The position numbers and the translations under genes are program-made. Shown here one piece after another: positions 33,669 to 42,706 of a stretch of 64,000 nucleotides of DNA (positions are counted from its first letter, which is position 1; each line of letters begins with the position of its first letter). The stretch is from Streptomyces venezuelae. Lineage in GTDB: Bacteria; Actinomycetota; Actinomycetes; Streptomycetales; Streptomycetaceae. The DNA is taken from the NCBI RefSeq assembly GCF_008642375.1, contig NZ_CP029194.1:6686001-6750000 (forward strand). The letters are read 5' to 3'. A model generated the notes under the pieces. That model was given only the letters and a program-made list of their open reading frames with translations. It had not been told where the DNA came from and did not search any database.

Positions 33669-34043
33669 GTGGCTACCGAAGCACCGCCGCCGCCCAGAAA
33701 CGGAACGGACACCGACCACGGTCCCGTGCCGCCCACGACGGAGCAGTTCGTCGAGGTGCAGGAGGGCGAGGAGTTCGGCGAACTGCGCCGTACCTACCGT
33801 TCCTTCGCCTTCCCCCTCACCCTCGCCTTCATCGCCTGGTACCTGCTCTACGTGCTGCTTTCCAACTACGCGGGCGACTTCATGAGCACCAGGCTCTTCG
33901 GCAACATCAACGTGGCGCTGGTCCTGGGCCTCGGCCAGTTCCTGACCACCTTCCTCATCGCCTGGCTCTACTCGCGGCACGCGGCGAACAGCCTCGACCC
34001 CCGGGCCGAGGCCATCCGGAACCGTATGGAGGGCGACGCATGA
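33669..34043 (+). CDS. DUF485 membrane protein paired with the acetate symporter, 124 aa
   Basis: Pro-rich N-terminal tail then two transmembrane helices (FPLTLAFIAWYLLYVLLSNY; NINVALVLGLGQFLTTFLIAWLY) joined by a short loop with FMSTRLFG, typical of DUF485 proteins beside ActP-type symporters. GTG 33669 has GAGGAG 5 nt upstream, better than an ATG at 33636. Its stop overlaps the next ATG (ATGA). Confidence 0.88.
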   Translation: MATEAPPPPRNGTDTDHGPVPPTTEQFVEVQEGEEFGELRRTYRSFAFPLTLAFIAWYLLYVLLSNYAGDFMSTRLFGNINVALVLGLGQFLTTFLIAWLYSRHAANSLDPRAEAIRNRMEGDA

Positions 34044-35680
34044 GCTCCACCGTCCTGCTCGCGGCGGGCAACGCCACCAGCGAGCACCGGCCGCTGATCA
34101 TCGCCCTTTTCGGCGCCTTCGTCGTCGCGACCCTGATCATCACCGTCTGGGCCGGCCGCCAGACCCGCAGCACCGCCGACTTCTACGCCGGCGGCGGCCA
34201 GTTCACCGGCTTCCAGAACGGCCTCGCGATCTCCGGCGACTACATGTCCGCCGCGTCCTTCCTCGGCATCAGCGGCGCCATCGCCCTCTACGGCTACGAC
34301 GGCTTCCTCTACTCGATCGGCTTCCTCGTCGCCTGGCTCGTCGCCCTGCTCCTGGTCGCCGAGCCCCTGCGCAACTCCGGCCGGTTCACCATGGGCGACG
34401 TCCTCGCCTACCGGATGCGCCAGCGGCCCGTCAGGACCGCCGCCGGCACCTCCACCATCGTCGTCTCGATCTTCTACCTGCTCGCGCAGATGGCGGGCGC
34501 CGGCGTGCTCGTCTCACTGCTGCTCGGCATCACCAGCGACGGCGGCAAGATCGCGATCGTCGCCCTCGTCGGCGTCCTGATGATCGTGTACGTGACGATC
34601 GGCGGCATGAAGGGCACCACCTGGGTGCAGATGGTCAAGGCGGTCCTGCTCATCGCGGGCACCCTCCTGATCACCTTCCTCATCCTCCTCAAGTTCAACT
34701 TCAACATCTCCGAGCTGCTCGGCGCGGCCGCCACCAACAGCGGCAAGGGCGACGCCTTCCTGGACCCCGGCCTCAAGTACGGCGTCAGCGCCTTGTCGAA
34801 GCTGGACTTCCTCTCCCTCGGCATCGCGCTCGTCCTCGGCACGGCCGGCCTGCCCCACATCCTGATCCGCTTCTACACGGTGCCGACCGCGAAGGCCGCC
34901 CGTAAGTCGGTCAACTGGGCCATCGGCATCATCGGCGCCTTCTACCTGATGACGATCGTCCTCGGCTTCGGCGCCGCCGCCCTGCTCAGCGGCGACACCA
35001 TCAGGGCGTCCAACAAGGCGGGCAACACGGCGGCCCCGCTCACCGCCCTGGAGGTCGGCGGCGGCGCCGGCTCCACCGGCGGCGCGATCCTCCTCGCCGT
35101 CATCTCCGCCGTCGCCTTCGCCACCATCCTCGCCGTGGTCGCCGGACTGACCCTGGCCTCCTCCTCGTCCTTCGCGCACGACATCTACGCGAACGTGATC
35201 AAGCGCGGGAAGGCCACCGAGAAGGAGGAGATGCGGGCCGCCCGCTGGTCCACCGTCCTCATCGGCATCGTGTCGATCGCCCTCGGAGCCCTCGCCCGCG
35301 ACCTCAACGTCGCCGGCCTGGTCGCCCTCGCCTTCGCGGTCGCCGCCTCGGCCAACCTGCCGACGATCCTCTACTCGCTCTTCTGGAAGCGGTTCACCAC
35401 CCAGGGCGCTCTCTGGTCGATCTACGGCGGACTGATCTCCTCCGTCGTGCTCGTCCTCTTCTCGCCGGTCGTCTCCGGCGGCCCGGCCTCGATGTTCAAG
35501 GGCGTGGACTTCCACTGGTTCCCGCTGGAGAACCCCGGCCTCGTCTCGATCCCGCTCGGCTTCCTCCTCGGCTGGCTCGGCTCGCTCCTCTCCAAGGAGG
35601 AGCCGGACGCGGGCAAGTACGCGGAGCTGGAGGTCAAGTCCCTCACCGGCGTCGGGGTCGCCGCGGCGGTCAAGCACTGA
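34040..35680 (+). CDS. Sodium:solute symporter, acetate-type (ActP/MctC-like), 546 aa
   Basis: SSS family with about 13 helices. Features include STADFYAGGGQFTGFQNGLAISGDYMSAASFLGISGAIA near the N-terminus, YVTIGGMKGTTWVQMVKAVLL and GLPHILIRFYTVPTAKAARKSVNWA. Length fits ActP. The DUF485 partner is translationally coupled. Likely takes up short-chain monocarboxylates such as acetate, propionate or pyruvate. Confidence 0.93.
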   Translation: MSSTVLLAAGNATSEHRPLIIALFGAFVVATLIITVWAGRQTRSTADFYAGGGQFTGFQNGLAISGDYMSAASFLGISGAIALYGYDGFLYSIGFLVAWLVALLLVAEPLRNSGRFTMGDVLAYRMRQRPVRTAAGTSTIVVSIFYLLAQMAGAGVLVSLLLGITSDGGKIAIVALVGVLMIVYVTIGGMKGTTWVQMVKAVLLIAGTLLITFLILLKFNFNISELLGAAATNSGKGDAFLDPGLKYGVSALSKLDFLSLGIALVLGTAGLPHILIRFYTVPTAKAARKSVNWAIGIIGAFYLMTIVLGFGAAALLSGDTIRASNKAGNTAAPLTALEVGGGAGSTGGAILLAVISAVAFATILAVVAGLTLASSSSFAHDIYANVIKRGKATEKEEMRAARWSTVLIGIVSIALGALARDLNVAGLVALAFAVAASANLPTILYSLFWKRFTTQGALWSIYGGLISSVVLVLFSPVVSGGPASMFKGVDFHWFPLENPGLVSIPLGFLLGWLGSLLSKEEPDAGKYAELEVKSLTGVGVAAAVKH

Positions 35681-35721
35681 CCCGAGCGCGACGTCTCGTA
35701 TACGTTCCGCAGCGATCCACC

Positions 35722-35751
35722 GGCCGCGTCGTAGGGTTCTACGACGCGGCC
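35722..35751 (+). terminator. 13-bp hairpin after the symporter gene
   Basis: Arms 35722-35734 and 35739-35751 pair perfectly with a 4-nt GGTT loop, 41 bp past the stop. Confidence 0.85.
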
Positions 35752-35844
35752 GCGCCGGTCCCGTGACAATCTGCCCTGCTCGTTGTCCGCGGCCTCACGT
35801 AGGCTCGGACCACACGCATCCGCAAGACGGGGAGGGGGCCCACA

Positions 35845-36834
35845 GTGCTCATCGACACCTACGGCAGGGTCGCCACCGACCTGCGCGTCTCGCTCACCGA
35901 CCGGTGCAACCTGCGTTGCACGTACTGCATGCCGGAAGAGGGCCTCCAGTGGCTCGCGAAGCCCGATCTCCTCACCGACGACGAGATCGTCCGGCTGATC
36001 CGCATCGCCGTCACCGACCTCGGCGTCACCGAGGTCCGCTTCACCGGCGGCGAGCCGCTGCTCCGCCCCGGCCTCGTCGGGATCGTCGAGCGCTGCGCCG
36101 CCCTGGAGCCCCGCCCCCGCATGTCCCTCACGACGAACGGCATCGGGCTCAAGCGCACGGCCACCGCCCTCAAGGCCGCCGGCCTGGACCGGGTCAACGT
36201 CTCCCTGGACACGCTGCGCCCCGAGGTCTTCAAGACCCTCACCCGCCGCGACCGCCACCGCGACGTCCTCGACGGCATGGCCGCCGCGCGGGACGCCGGC
36301 CTCACCCCGGTGAAGGTCAACGCGGTCCTGATGCCCGGGCTCAACGCCGACGAGGCCCCCGACCTGCTCGCCTGGGCGATCGAAGAGGGCTACGAGCTCC
36401 GCTTCATCGAGCAGATGCCCCTCGACGCCCAGCACGGCTGGAAGCGCGACGGCATGATCACCGCCGGGGACATCCTGGAGTCCCTCCGCACCCGCTTCAC
36501 CCTGACCGCCGAGGGCGCCGACGAGCGCGGCTCCGCCCCCGCCGAGCGCTGGGTCGTCGACGGCGGACCGCACACGGTCGGCGTCATCGCCTCCGTCACC
36601 CGCCCGTTCTGCCGGGCCTGCGACCGCACCCGGCTCACCGCCGACGGACAGGTGCGCACCTGCCTCTTCGCCACCGAGGAGACGGACCTGCGGGCCACCC
36701 TCCGCTCGGACGCGCCGGACGAAGAGGTCGCGCGGATCTGGAAGCAGGCCATGTGGGGCAAGAAGGCCGGCTCGGGCCTCGACGACCCGAGCTTCCTCCA
36801 GCCCGACCGCCCGATGTCGGCGATCGGCGGCTGA
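35845..36834 (+). CDS. moaA: GTP 3',8-cyclase MoaA (molybdenum cofactor), 329 aa
   Basis: Radical-SAM enzyme: N-terminal CNLRCTYC (CxxxCxxC), GGEPLLRPGL, and a C-terminal cluster with FCRACDRTRLTADGQVRTCLF. It ends in the double Gly of MoaA, which is needed for activation. Converts GTP to 3',8-cH2GTP with MoaC. GTG start at 35845 after a strong GGGGAGGGGG. Confidence 0.97.
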   Translation: MLIDTYGRVATDLRVSLTDRCNLRCTYCMPEEGLQWLAKPDLLTDDEIVRLIRIAVTDLGVTEVRFTGGEPLLRPGLVGIVERCAALEPRPRMSLTTNGIGLKRTATALKAAGLDRVNVSLDTLRPEVFKTLTRRDRHRDVLDGMAAARDAGLTPVKVNAVLMPGLNADEAPDLLAWAIEEGYELRFIEQMPLDAQHGWKRDGMITAGDILESLRTRFTLTAEGADERGSAPAERWVVDGGPHTVGVIASVTRPFCRACDRTRLTADGQVRTCLFATEETDLRATLRSDAPDEEVARIWKQAMWGKKAGSGLDDPSFLQPDRPMSAIGG

Positions 36835-36845
36835 GACCGGGGCCG

Positions 36846-37061
36846 TCAGCCCTCGGCCGGCTCCCACTCGCTCAGCGGGACGACGTCCTTGAGGAAACCC
36901 CGTACCCCCAGGAACTGGGAGAGGTGCTCGCGGTGCTCGTCGCACGCGAGCCAGGTCTTCCGGCGCTCGGGCGTGTGCAGCTTGGGGTTGTTCCACGCGA
37001 GGACCCAGACGGCGTCGACGCGGCAGCCCTTGGCGGAACAGATCGGCTTCTCTTCACTCAC
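36846..37061 (-). CDS. Small putative zinc-binding protein, 71 aa
   Basis: Contains CSAKGC at the N-terminus and CDEHREHL later, so a C4/C2H2-like metal site is plausible. The middle WNNPKLHTPERRKTW is conserved-looking. Databases often mislabel this family as acetone carboxylase (recollection). The GTG at 37061 begins SEEKPIC; an ATG 19 codons upstream is possible but lacks support. Convergent with moaA. Confidence 0.72.
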   Translation of the reverse strand: MSEEKPICSAKGCRVDAVWVLAWNNPKLHTPERRKTWLACDEHREHLSQFLGVRGFLKDVVPLSEWEPAEG

Positions 37062-37243
37062 CTGATCATTGTCCAGCAAGGGCGATGCCGGGCAGCCACG
37101 GGGGGAGCTGCCCGGCATCGGTCCGTCGCTCCGACGGGGGATGCGGAGCGCGTAGGCAGTATGTCACGGCACACGGGGTGCGGTGCACTGGAACGTCGCG
37201 ATTGATCTGAGCTTTTCTTGAGGTTTCCGGCCACTGTCCGTGA

Positions 37244-37600
37244 TCAGTTCCGGCCGCCGTGCGGAGTCTCCGCCCCGGCACCCTTGGCCGCCTCGACCGT
37301 CCCCGCCGCGCCGAGCGCGGGACGCACCGCAGCAGGTACGAAGGTGGAGGGAAGGGACGGAGCCGACTCCCGGCCCGCGTTCGCGATGACCACGGCGATA
37401 TAGGGGAGCAGGATCCCGAGGGCGAGCGCCACGATCGCCACGTGCCGTTCGACGTTCCACAGCACCGCCGCGGCGATCACGGAGAGCGTTCGGACGGTCA
37501 TCGAGATGATGTACCGCCGTTGTCGCCCCCGGACGTCGTCGGCGAGCCCCTGACGGGCCCCCGTGATCCGGAAGACCTCGCTTCCGCCACGCTTCGGCAT
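37244..37600 (-). CDS. DUF3099 small membrane protein, 118 aa
   Basis: Two transmembrane helices (LSVIAAAVLWNVERHVAIVALALGILLPYIAVVIANAG) preceded by a basic segment (RGRQRRYIISMTVRT). Typical DUF3099 size and arrangement. The Pro/Ala C-terminal tail is variable. Function unknown. The divergent neighbour is the GlsB-like gene. Confidence 0.82.
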   Translation of the reverse strand: MPKRGGSEVFRITGARQGLADDVRGRQRRYIISMTVRTLSVIAAAVLWNVERHVAIVALALGILLPYIAVVIANAGRESAPSLPSTFVPAAVRPALGAAGTVEAAKGAGAETPHGGRN

Positions 37601-37772
37601 CGTCGTCCACCACCCACCGGTCGCGCCGGACCCTCCCCGGCCCGGACCTCGCTCCACCGTACGCCCGGCCCTCCACGCCGACGAGACCGGGGCACGAATG
37701 GAGCTGTCCGACATGCGCCGAATGGCGGACGGCCGGAGACTGGGCCCACATGCGCAAAAGGAGGAGGCGACG

Positions 37773-38048
37773 ATGAGTTGGTTGTGGGCGATCATCGTGG
37801 GATTCGTCCTCGGCCTGATCGCGAAGGCGATCCTGCCGGGGAAGCAGCAGATCCCGCTCTGGCTGACGACCGTGTTCGGCATTCTCGGCAGCGTGCTGGG
37901 CAACGCGGTCGCGACCTGGATCGGTGTCAACGACACCAAGGGCATCGACTGGACCCGCCACCTGCTCCAGCTGATCGGCGCCGTCGCCGTGGTCGGGGTG
38001 GGCGACATGATCTGGGTCTCGATCAAGGGGAACAGACAGCGGGCGTGA
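37773..38048 (+). CDS. GlsB/YeaQ/YmgE-family stress membrane protein, 91 aa
   Basis: Three hydrophobic segments: MSWLWAIIVGFVLGLIAKAIL, LWLTTVFGILGSVLGNAVATWIG and LIGAVAVVGVGDMIW, matching the transglycosylase-associated (GlsB/YeaQ) family. GGAGGAGG lies 6-7 nt before the ATG. Ends at the bidirectional terminator. Confidence 0.88.
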   Translation: MSWLWAIIVGFVLGLIAKAILPGKQQIPLWLTTVFGILGSVLGNAVATWIGVNDTKGIDWTRHLLQLIGAVAVVGVGDMIWVSIKGNRQRA

Positions 38049-38066
38049 CACCCCCGTGAGACCGGG

Positions 38067-38103
38067 AGGCCCGGTACGGCAGCTCAGCTGCCGTACCGGG
38101 CCT
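38067..38103. terminator. Bidirectional terminator, 18-bp arms
   Basis: Arms 38067-38084 and 38086-38103 are perfectly complementary around a single central base, between the convergent GlsB-like and tyrS genes. Confidence 0.9.
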
Positions 38104-38121
38104 CTTCGGCGTGCGGGCGGA

Positions 38122-39396
38122 TCAGCCCTCCGCGCCGGCGAACTCGATCGCCGCCAGGTTCTTCTTGCCGCGCCGCAGCACCAGCCAGCGGCCGTGCAGC
38201 AGCTCGTCCGCCGACACCTCGGCGTCCTCGGCGGTGACCTTCACGTTGTTCACGTACGCCCCGCCCTCCTTCACCGTGCGGCGCGCGCCCGACTTGCTCG
38301 GCGCGAGCCCGACCTCGGTGAACAGGTCCACGACCTGGCCGAGCTCGGTCACGCGCGCGTGCGGCAGCTCGGACAGGGCGGCGGCGAGTGTCGCCCCGTC
38401 CAGCTCGGCCAGGTCGCCCTGCCCGAACAGCGCCTTCGAGGCGTTGATGACGGCCGCGCACTGCTCGGCGCCGTGCACGAGCGTGGTGAGCTCCTCCGCG
38501 AGCGCCCGCTGGGCGGCCCGCGCCTGCGGCCGCTCGGCGGTCTGCGCCTCCAGCTCCTCCAGCTCCTCGCGGGACCTGAAGGAGAGGATCCGCATGTACG
38601 TCGAGATGTCGCGGTCGTCCACGTTCAGCCAGAACTGGTAGAACGCGTACGGCGTGGTCATCTCCGGGTCGAGCCAGACGGCCCCGCCCTCGGTCTTGCC
38701 GAACTTGGTGCCGTCCGCCTTGACCATCAGCGGCGTCGCGAGCGCGTGCACCTCGGCGCCGGGCTCCATGCGGTGGATCAGGTCGAGACCGGCCACCAGG
38801 TTGCCCCACTGGTCCGAGCCGCCCTGCTGGAGGACGCAGCCGTAGCGGCGGTACAGCTCCAGGAAGTCCATGCCCTGGAGCAGCTGGTAGCTGAACTCCG
38901 TGTAGCTGATGCCCTGCTCGGACTCCAGACGCCGGGCGACGGAGTCCTTGGTCAGCATCTTGTTGACCCGGAAGTGCTTGCCGATGTCCCGCAGGAACTC
39001 GATCGCCGACATCCCGGCGGTCCAGTCCAGGTTGTTCACCATGACCGCCGCGTTCTCCCCCTCGAAGGAGAGGAAGGGCTCGATCTGCGTGCGCAGCCGG
39101 TTCACCCAGTTCGCGACCGTCTCCGGGTCGTTCAGGGTGCGCTCGGCCGTCGGCCGCGGGTCACCGATCTGCCCGGTGGCCCCGCCGACCAGTGCCAGCG
39201 GACGGTGCCCGGCCTGCTGGAGCCGGCGGACGGTGAGCACCTGCACCAGGTGACCGACGTGGAGACTGGCCGCGGTCGGGTCGAACCCGCAATAGAACGT
39301 GACCGGACCGTCCGCGAGAGCCTTGCGCAGTGCGTCCTCATCGGTGGACTGGGCGAACAGCCCACGCCACTTCAGCTCGTCGACGATGTCCGTCAC
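38122..39396 (-). CDS. tyrS: Tyrosine-tRNA ligase, 424 aa
   Basis: Class I synthetase: CGFDPTAASLHVGHLVQV (HIGH-type motif) and KADGTKFGKTEGGAVWLD (KMSKS-type motif reading KFGKT). The C-terminal S4 RNA-binding region is at about 340-410 (LAPSKSGARRTVKEGGAYVNN). GTG start at 39396. Length matches the bacterial family. Confidence 0.97.
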   Translation of the reverse strand: MTDIVDELKWRGLFAQSTDEDALRKALADGPVTFYCGFDPTAASLHVGHLVQVLTVRRLQQAGHRPLALVGGATGQIGDPRPTAERTLNDPETVANWVNRLRTQIEPFLSFEGENAAVMVNNLDWTAGMSAIEFLRDIGKHFRVNKMLTKDSVARRLESEQGISYTEFSYQLLQGMDFLELYRRYGCVLQQGGSDQWGNLVAGLDLIHRMEPGAEVHALATPLMVKADGTKFGKTEGGAVWLDPEMTTPYAFYQFWLNVDDRDISTYMRILSFRSREELEELEAQTAERPQARAAQRALAEELTTLVHGAEQCAAVINASKALFGQGDLAELDGATLAAALSELPHARVTELGQVVDLFTEVGLAPSKSGARRTVKEGGAYVNNVKVTAEDAEVSADELLHGRWLVLRRGKKNLAAIEFAGAEG

Positions 39397-39448
39397 GACC
39401 GTCAGTCTCCTCAGGTTGTAGGTGGTACGACGACTCAGTCTAGGTGGG

Positions 39449-40840
39449 TCAGACCCCCTTGCTGACCGAGCTCATGTTGAAGTCCGGCACCCGCAGGGCG
39501 GGCATCGCGGCCCGGGTGAACCAGTCGCTCCACTCGCGCGGCAGCGTCTTCTCCGTCCGGCCCGCCTCCGAGGCCCGCGACAGCAGGTCCACCGGCGACT
39601 CGTTGAACCGGAAGTTGTTCACCTCGCCGACGACCTCGCCGTTCTCGACGAGGTACACGCCGTCCCGGGTCAGCCCGGTCAGCAGCAGCGTCGCCGGGTC
39701 GACCTCGCGGATGTACCAGAGGCAGGTCAGCAGCAGGCCACGCTCGGTCGAGGCCACCATCTCCTCCAGCGACCGCTCGCCGCCGGCGTCCAGGATCAGG
39801 TTCCCCGCCCCGGGCGCCACGGGCAACCGAGTAAGGCCCGCGGTGTGCCGGGTGGTGATCAGGTGGGCCAGGCTTCCGGCCTTCACCCAGTCGATCGGCC
39901 CGACCGGCAGACCGTTGTCGAAGACGGAGGAGTCGTCGCCGGAGGAGTGCGCGATCACGAACGGCGCGGACTCCAGGCCCGGCTCGTTCGGGTCGCTGCG
40001 CAGGGTCAGCGGCAGCGGGGAGAGGGTCTCGCCGAGCCGGGTGCCACCGCCGGGCTTGGAGAAGACCGTACGGCCCTCCACCGCGTCCCGGGCCGTGGAC
40101 GACCACAGCTGGTAGATCATCAGGTCGGCCACGGCCGTCGGCGGCAGCAGCGTCTCGTACCGCCCGGCGGGCAGCTCGATCCGCCGCTCCGCCCAGCCGA
40201 GCCGGGTCGCCAGCTCCGCGTCGAGCGCGGCCGGGTCGACGTCCTTGAAATCCCGCGTCGAGCGACCGGCCCAGGCGGAGCGCGACCGGTCGGGCGACTT
40301 GGCGTTCAGCTCAAGCGTCCCGTTGGGCTGGTCGTGCCGGAGCCGCAGCCCCGTCGACGTACCCAGGTAGGTCGAGGTCAGCTCGTGGTTGGCGAAGCCG
40401 TACAGCTCACGGCCGCCGGCCCGGGCCCGGGCGAAGGCCTCGCCGAGCGCCGGGGCGAAGTCGGCGAAGACGGCGGAGGAGGTCTCGACCGGGGCGTCCG
40501 TGAAGTCGGGGGAGGAGGGCACGCCCTCGACCAGCGGCTGCGCGTCCTCGGCGGACCCGGCGGCCCGCGCGGCGGCCTCGGCGGCCCGGACCAGCGGCTC
40601 CAGGTCGTCCACGGTGACGGCCGACCGGGAGACGACACCGGAGGCGGTGCCCTGGGCGCCGTCGACGGTCGCGATGACGGTGAGGGTGCGCCCGCGGGTG
40701 ACACCGTTGGTGGTCAGCGCGTTCCCGGCCCAGCGCAGATTGGCGGAGGACTCCTCGTCGGCGATGACGACACACCCGTCGGCACGGGACAGCTCAAGGG
40801 CCCGCTCGACGATCTCGTACGGCTTGCTGACGCGGCTCAT
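39449..40840 (-). CDS. tldE: TldE/PmbA-family metallopeptidase-fold subunit, 463 aa
   Basis: TldD/PmbA fold without the HExxxH of TldD, as expected for the TldE partner. Visible segments: LVRAAEAAARAAGSAEDAQP, GLPVGPIDWVKAGSLAHLITTRHTAG and VENGEVVGEVNNFRFNESPVDLLSRA. Works with TldD as a heterodimeric protease for peptide maturation and degradation. The ATG at 40840 comes right after a 30-bp sequence that repeats the end of tldD (see the junction repeat). Confidence 0.92.
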   Translation of the reverse strand: MSRVSKPYEIVERALELSRADGCVVIADEESSANLRWAGNALTTNGVTRGRTLTVIATVDGAQGTASGVVSRSAVTVDDLEPLVRAAEAAARAAGSAEDAQPLVEGVPSSPDFTDAPVETSSAVFADFAPALGEAFARARAGGRELYGFANHELTSTYLGTSTGLRLRHDQPNGTLELNAKSPDRSRSAWAGRSTRDFKDVDPAALDAELATRLGWAERRIELPAGRYETLLPPTAVADLMIYQLWSSTARDAVEGRTVFSKPGGGTRLGETLSPLPLTLRSDPNEPGLESAPFVIAHSSGDDSSVFDNGLPVGPIDWVKAGSLAHLITTRHTAGLTRLPVAPGAGNLILDAGGERSLEEMVASTERGLLLTCLWYIREVDPATLLLTGLTRDGVYLVENGEVVGEVNNFRFNESPVDLLSRASEAGRTEKTLPREWSDWFTRAAMPALRVPDFNMSSVSKGV

Positions 40841-40952
40841 CGACCGGCCTCCTGCGTCGTGTTGAGACTGTGCTTGCCCGGGGGACGACCCCCGGACCCC
40901 CGGCAGATCTGGTGGCGCGCGTTCATCGACCGGCCTCCTGCGTCGTGTTGAG
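40837..40952. repeat. 30-bp direct repeats flanking a REP-like insert at the tldD-tldE junction
   Basis: Copies 40837-40866 and 40923-40952 are identical (period 86 bp). Each encodes, on the minus strand, the last residues NTTQEAGR, then a stop/ATG overlap. The 56-bp spacer (40867-40922) contains arms CCGGGGG (40878-40884) and CCCCCGG (40889-40895) followed by ACCCCC, the reverse of the palindrome at 30265-30291. The duplication moved the tldE start about 86 bp away from the tldD stop. Confidence 0.88.
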
Positions 40953-42446
40953 GATGTTGACACCCCGGAAGAGGGCGGAGGGGCAGCCGTGGGAGACCGC
41001 GGCGACCTGGCCCGGCTGGGCCTTGCCGCAGTTGAAGGCGCCGCCGAGGACGTATGTCTGCGGGCCGCCGACCTGCTCCATCGAGCCCCAGAAGTCGGTC
41101 GTCGTCGCCTGGTAGGCCACGTCCCGCAGCTGCCCGGCGAGCCGGCCGTTCTCGATGCGGAAGAAGCGCTGCCCGGTGAACTGGAAGTTGTAGCGCTGCA
41201 TGTCGATCGACCACGACCGGTCGCCGACCACGTAGATGCCCCGCTCGACCCCGCCGATCAGGTCCTCGGTCGACAGACCGCCCGGATCCGGCTGGAGCGA
41301 GACGTTCGCCATCCGCTGCACCGGCACGTGCGCGGGGGAGTCCGCGAACGCGCAGCCGTTCGACCGGCCCAGGCCCGTGAGCTTCGCGATCCGCCGGTCC
41401 AGCTGGTAGCCGACGAGCGTGCCGTCCTTCACCAGGTCCCAGGACTGCGCCTCGACGCCCTCGTCGTCGTAACCGATGGTCGCGAGCCCGTGCTCGGCGG
41501 TCCGGTCACCCGTCACGTTCATGATCGACGAGCCGTACGCCAGCTTGCCCAGCTGGTCGAAGGTGGCGAAGGAGGTGCCCGCGTAGGCCGCCTCGTAGCC
41601 GAGGGCCCGGTCCAGCTCGGTGGCGTGCCCGATCGACTCGTGGATCGTCAGCCAGAGGTTCGACGGGTCCACGACCAGGTCGTACCGCCCGGCCTCGACG
41701 CTCGGCGCCCGCATCTTCTCGGCCAGGAGCCCCGGGATCTCGTCCAGCTCCTTGTCCCAGTCCCAGCCGGTGCCCGTCAGGTACTCCCAGCCCCGCCCGA
41801 CCGGCGGCGCGATCGTCCGCATCGAGTCGAACTCACCGGTCGTCCCGTCGACGGCGACGGCCGTGAACTGCGGGTGCAGCCGGACGCGCTGCTGGGTCGT
41901 GACCGTCCCCGCCGTGTCCGCGTAGAACTTGTTCTCGTGGACGGTGAGCAGGGAGGCGTCCACGTGCGCCACGCCCTCCGCCCGCAGCAGCCGCGCACTC
42001 CAGTCGGCGAGCAGCGCGCTCTTCTCCTCGGCGGGGACGGAGAAGGGGTCGATCTCGTACGAGGAGACCCAGGTGCGCTCCGAGTGCACGGGCTCCTCGG
42101 CCAGCTCCACGCGCTCGTCGGAGCCCGCCGCCGCGATCACCTTGGCGGACAGCTTCGCCATGGCGACCGCCTGCGAGGCGACCTTCGCCGCCCCGTCCAT
42201 GGTCAGGTCGACCCCGGACGCGAAGCCCCAGGCCCCGCCGTGCACCACCCGCACCGCGTAGCCGAGGTCGGTGGTGTCCGAGGAACCGGACGGTTTGGCG
42301 TCCCGCAGCCGCCACGAGGCGCTGCGCACCCGCTCCAGGCGGAAGTCCGCGTGCTCGGCGCCGAGCGCACGCGCCCGGGCGAGCGCCGCGTCGGCGAGCG
42401 CCCGCAGGGGCAGCGCGACGAACGAAGGGTCGATCTGATGGACCAC
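40923..42446 (-). CDS. tldD: TldD-family metallopeptidase, 507 aa
   Basis: Zinc site in LTIHESIGHATELDRALGYE (HExxxH, TldD type), followed by the C-terminal glycine-rich domain with GGPQTYVLGGAFNCGKAQPGQVAAVSHGCPSALFRGVN. The GTG at 42446 (MVHQIDPSF) has GCGAGG about 7 nt upstream. It is followed by tldE after the unusual duplicated junction, whereas other Streptomyces probably have an overlapping stop/start here (inference from the preserved second copy). Confidence 0.93.
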   Translation of the reverse strand: MVHQIDPSFVALPLRALADAALARARALGAEHADFRLERVRSASWRLRDAKPSGSSDTTDLGYAVRVVHGGAWGFASGVDLTMDGAAKVASQAVAMAKLSAKVIAAAGSDERVELAEEPVHSERTWVSSYEIDPFSVPAEEKSALLADWSARLLRAEGVAHVDASLLTVHENKFYADTAGTVTTQQRVRLHPQFTAVAVDGTTGEFDSMRTIAPPVGRGWEYLTGTGWDWDKELDEIPGLLAEKMRAPSVEAGRYDLVVDPSNLWLTIHESIGHATELDRALGYEAAYAGTSFATFDQLGKLAYGSSIMNVTGDRTAEHGLATIGYDDEGVEAQSWDLVKDGTLVGYQLDRRIAKLTGLGRSNGCAFADSPAHVPVQRMANVSLQPDPGGLSTEDLIGGVERGIYVVGDRSWSIDMQRYNFQFTGQRFFRIENGRLAGQLRDVAYQATTTDFWGSMEQVGGPQTYVLGGAFNCGKAQPGQVAAVSHGCPSALFRGVNILNTTQEAGR

Positions 42447-42602
42447 GAGCGGCCTCGCTCTCGGTGATCGGAAGACGTCGGTTGAGCTGTTCCGGAAGTC
42501 AATCATGGGAAAGGCGGCCGAGTGGGCCCATTACGAGCGCTCCCCGCGGGCCGCTCCTCAGGTCCTTCCCGGTGGACCCCTACCCGCTCCGAGCTGTAGG
42601 GA

Positions 42603-42634
42603 TCCGACAGTGACGCCCCTACGCCACTGTCGGA
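42603..42634. promoter_or_regulatory. Inverted repeat in the fabG leader
   Basis: Arms 42603-42612 and 42625-42634 (TCCGACAGTG/CACTGTCGGA) pair perfectly around a 12-nt loop, 73 bp upstream of the fabG start. A second pair (CGATAG 42663-42668/CTATCG 42688-42693) lies next to the ribosome binding site. Either an operator or a leader RNA element. Confidence 0.6.
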
Positions 42635-42706
42635 GGTCGATTCCTCATGTCGGGGGCGATACCGATAGGTTTTCGGCTACCAGACCGCTATCGAAAGGGT
42701 GATCCG

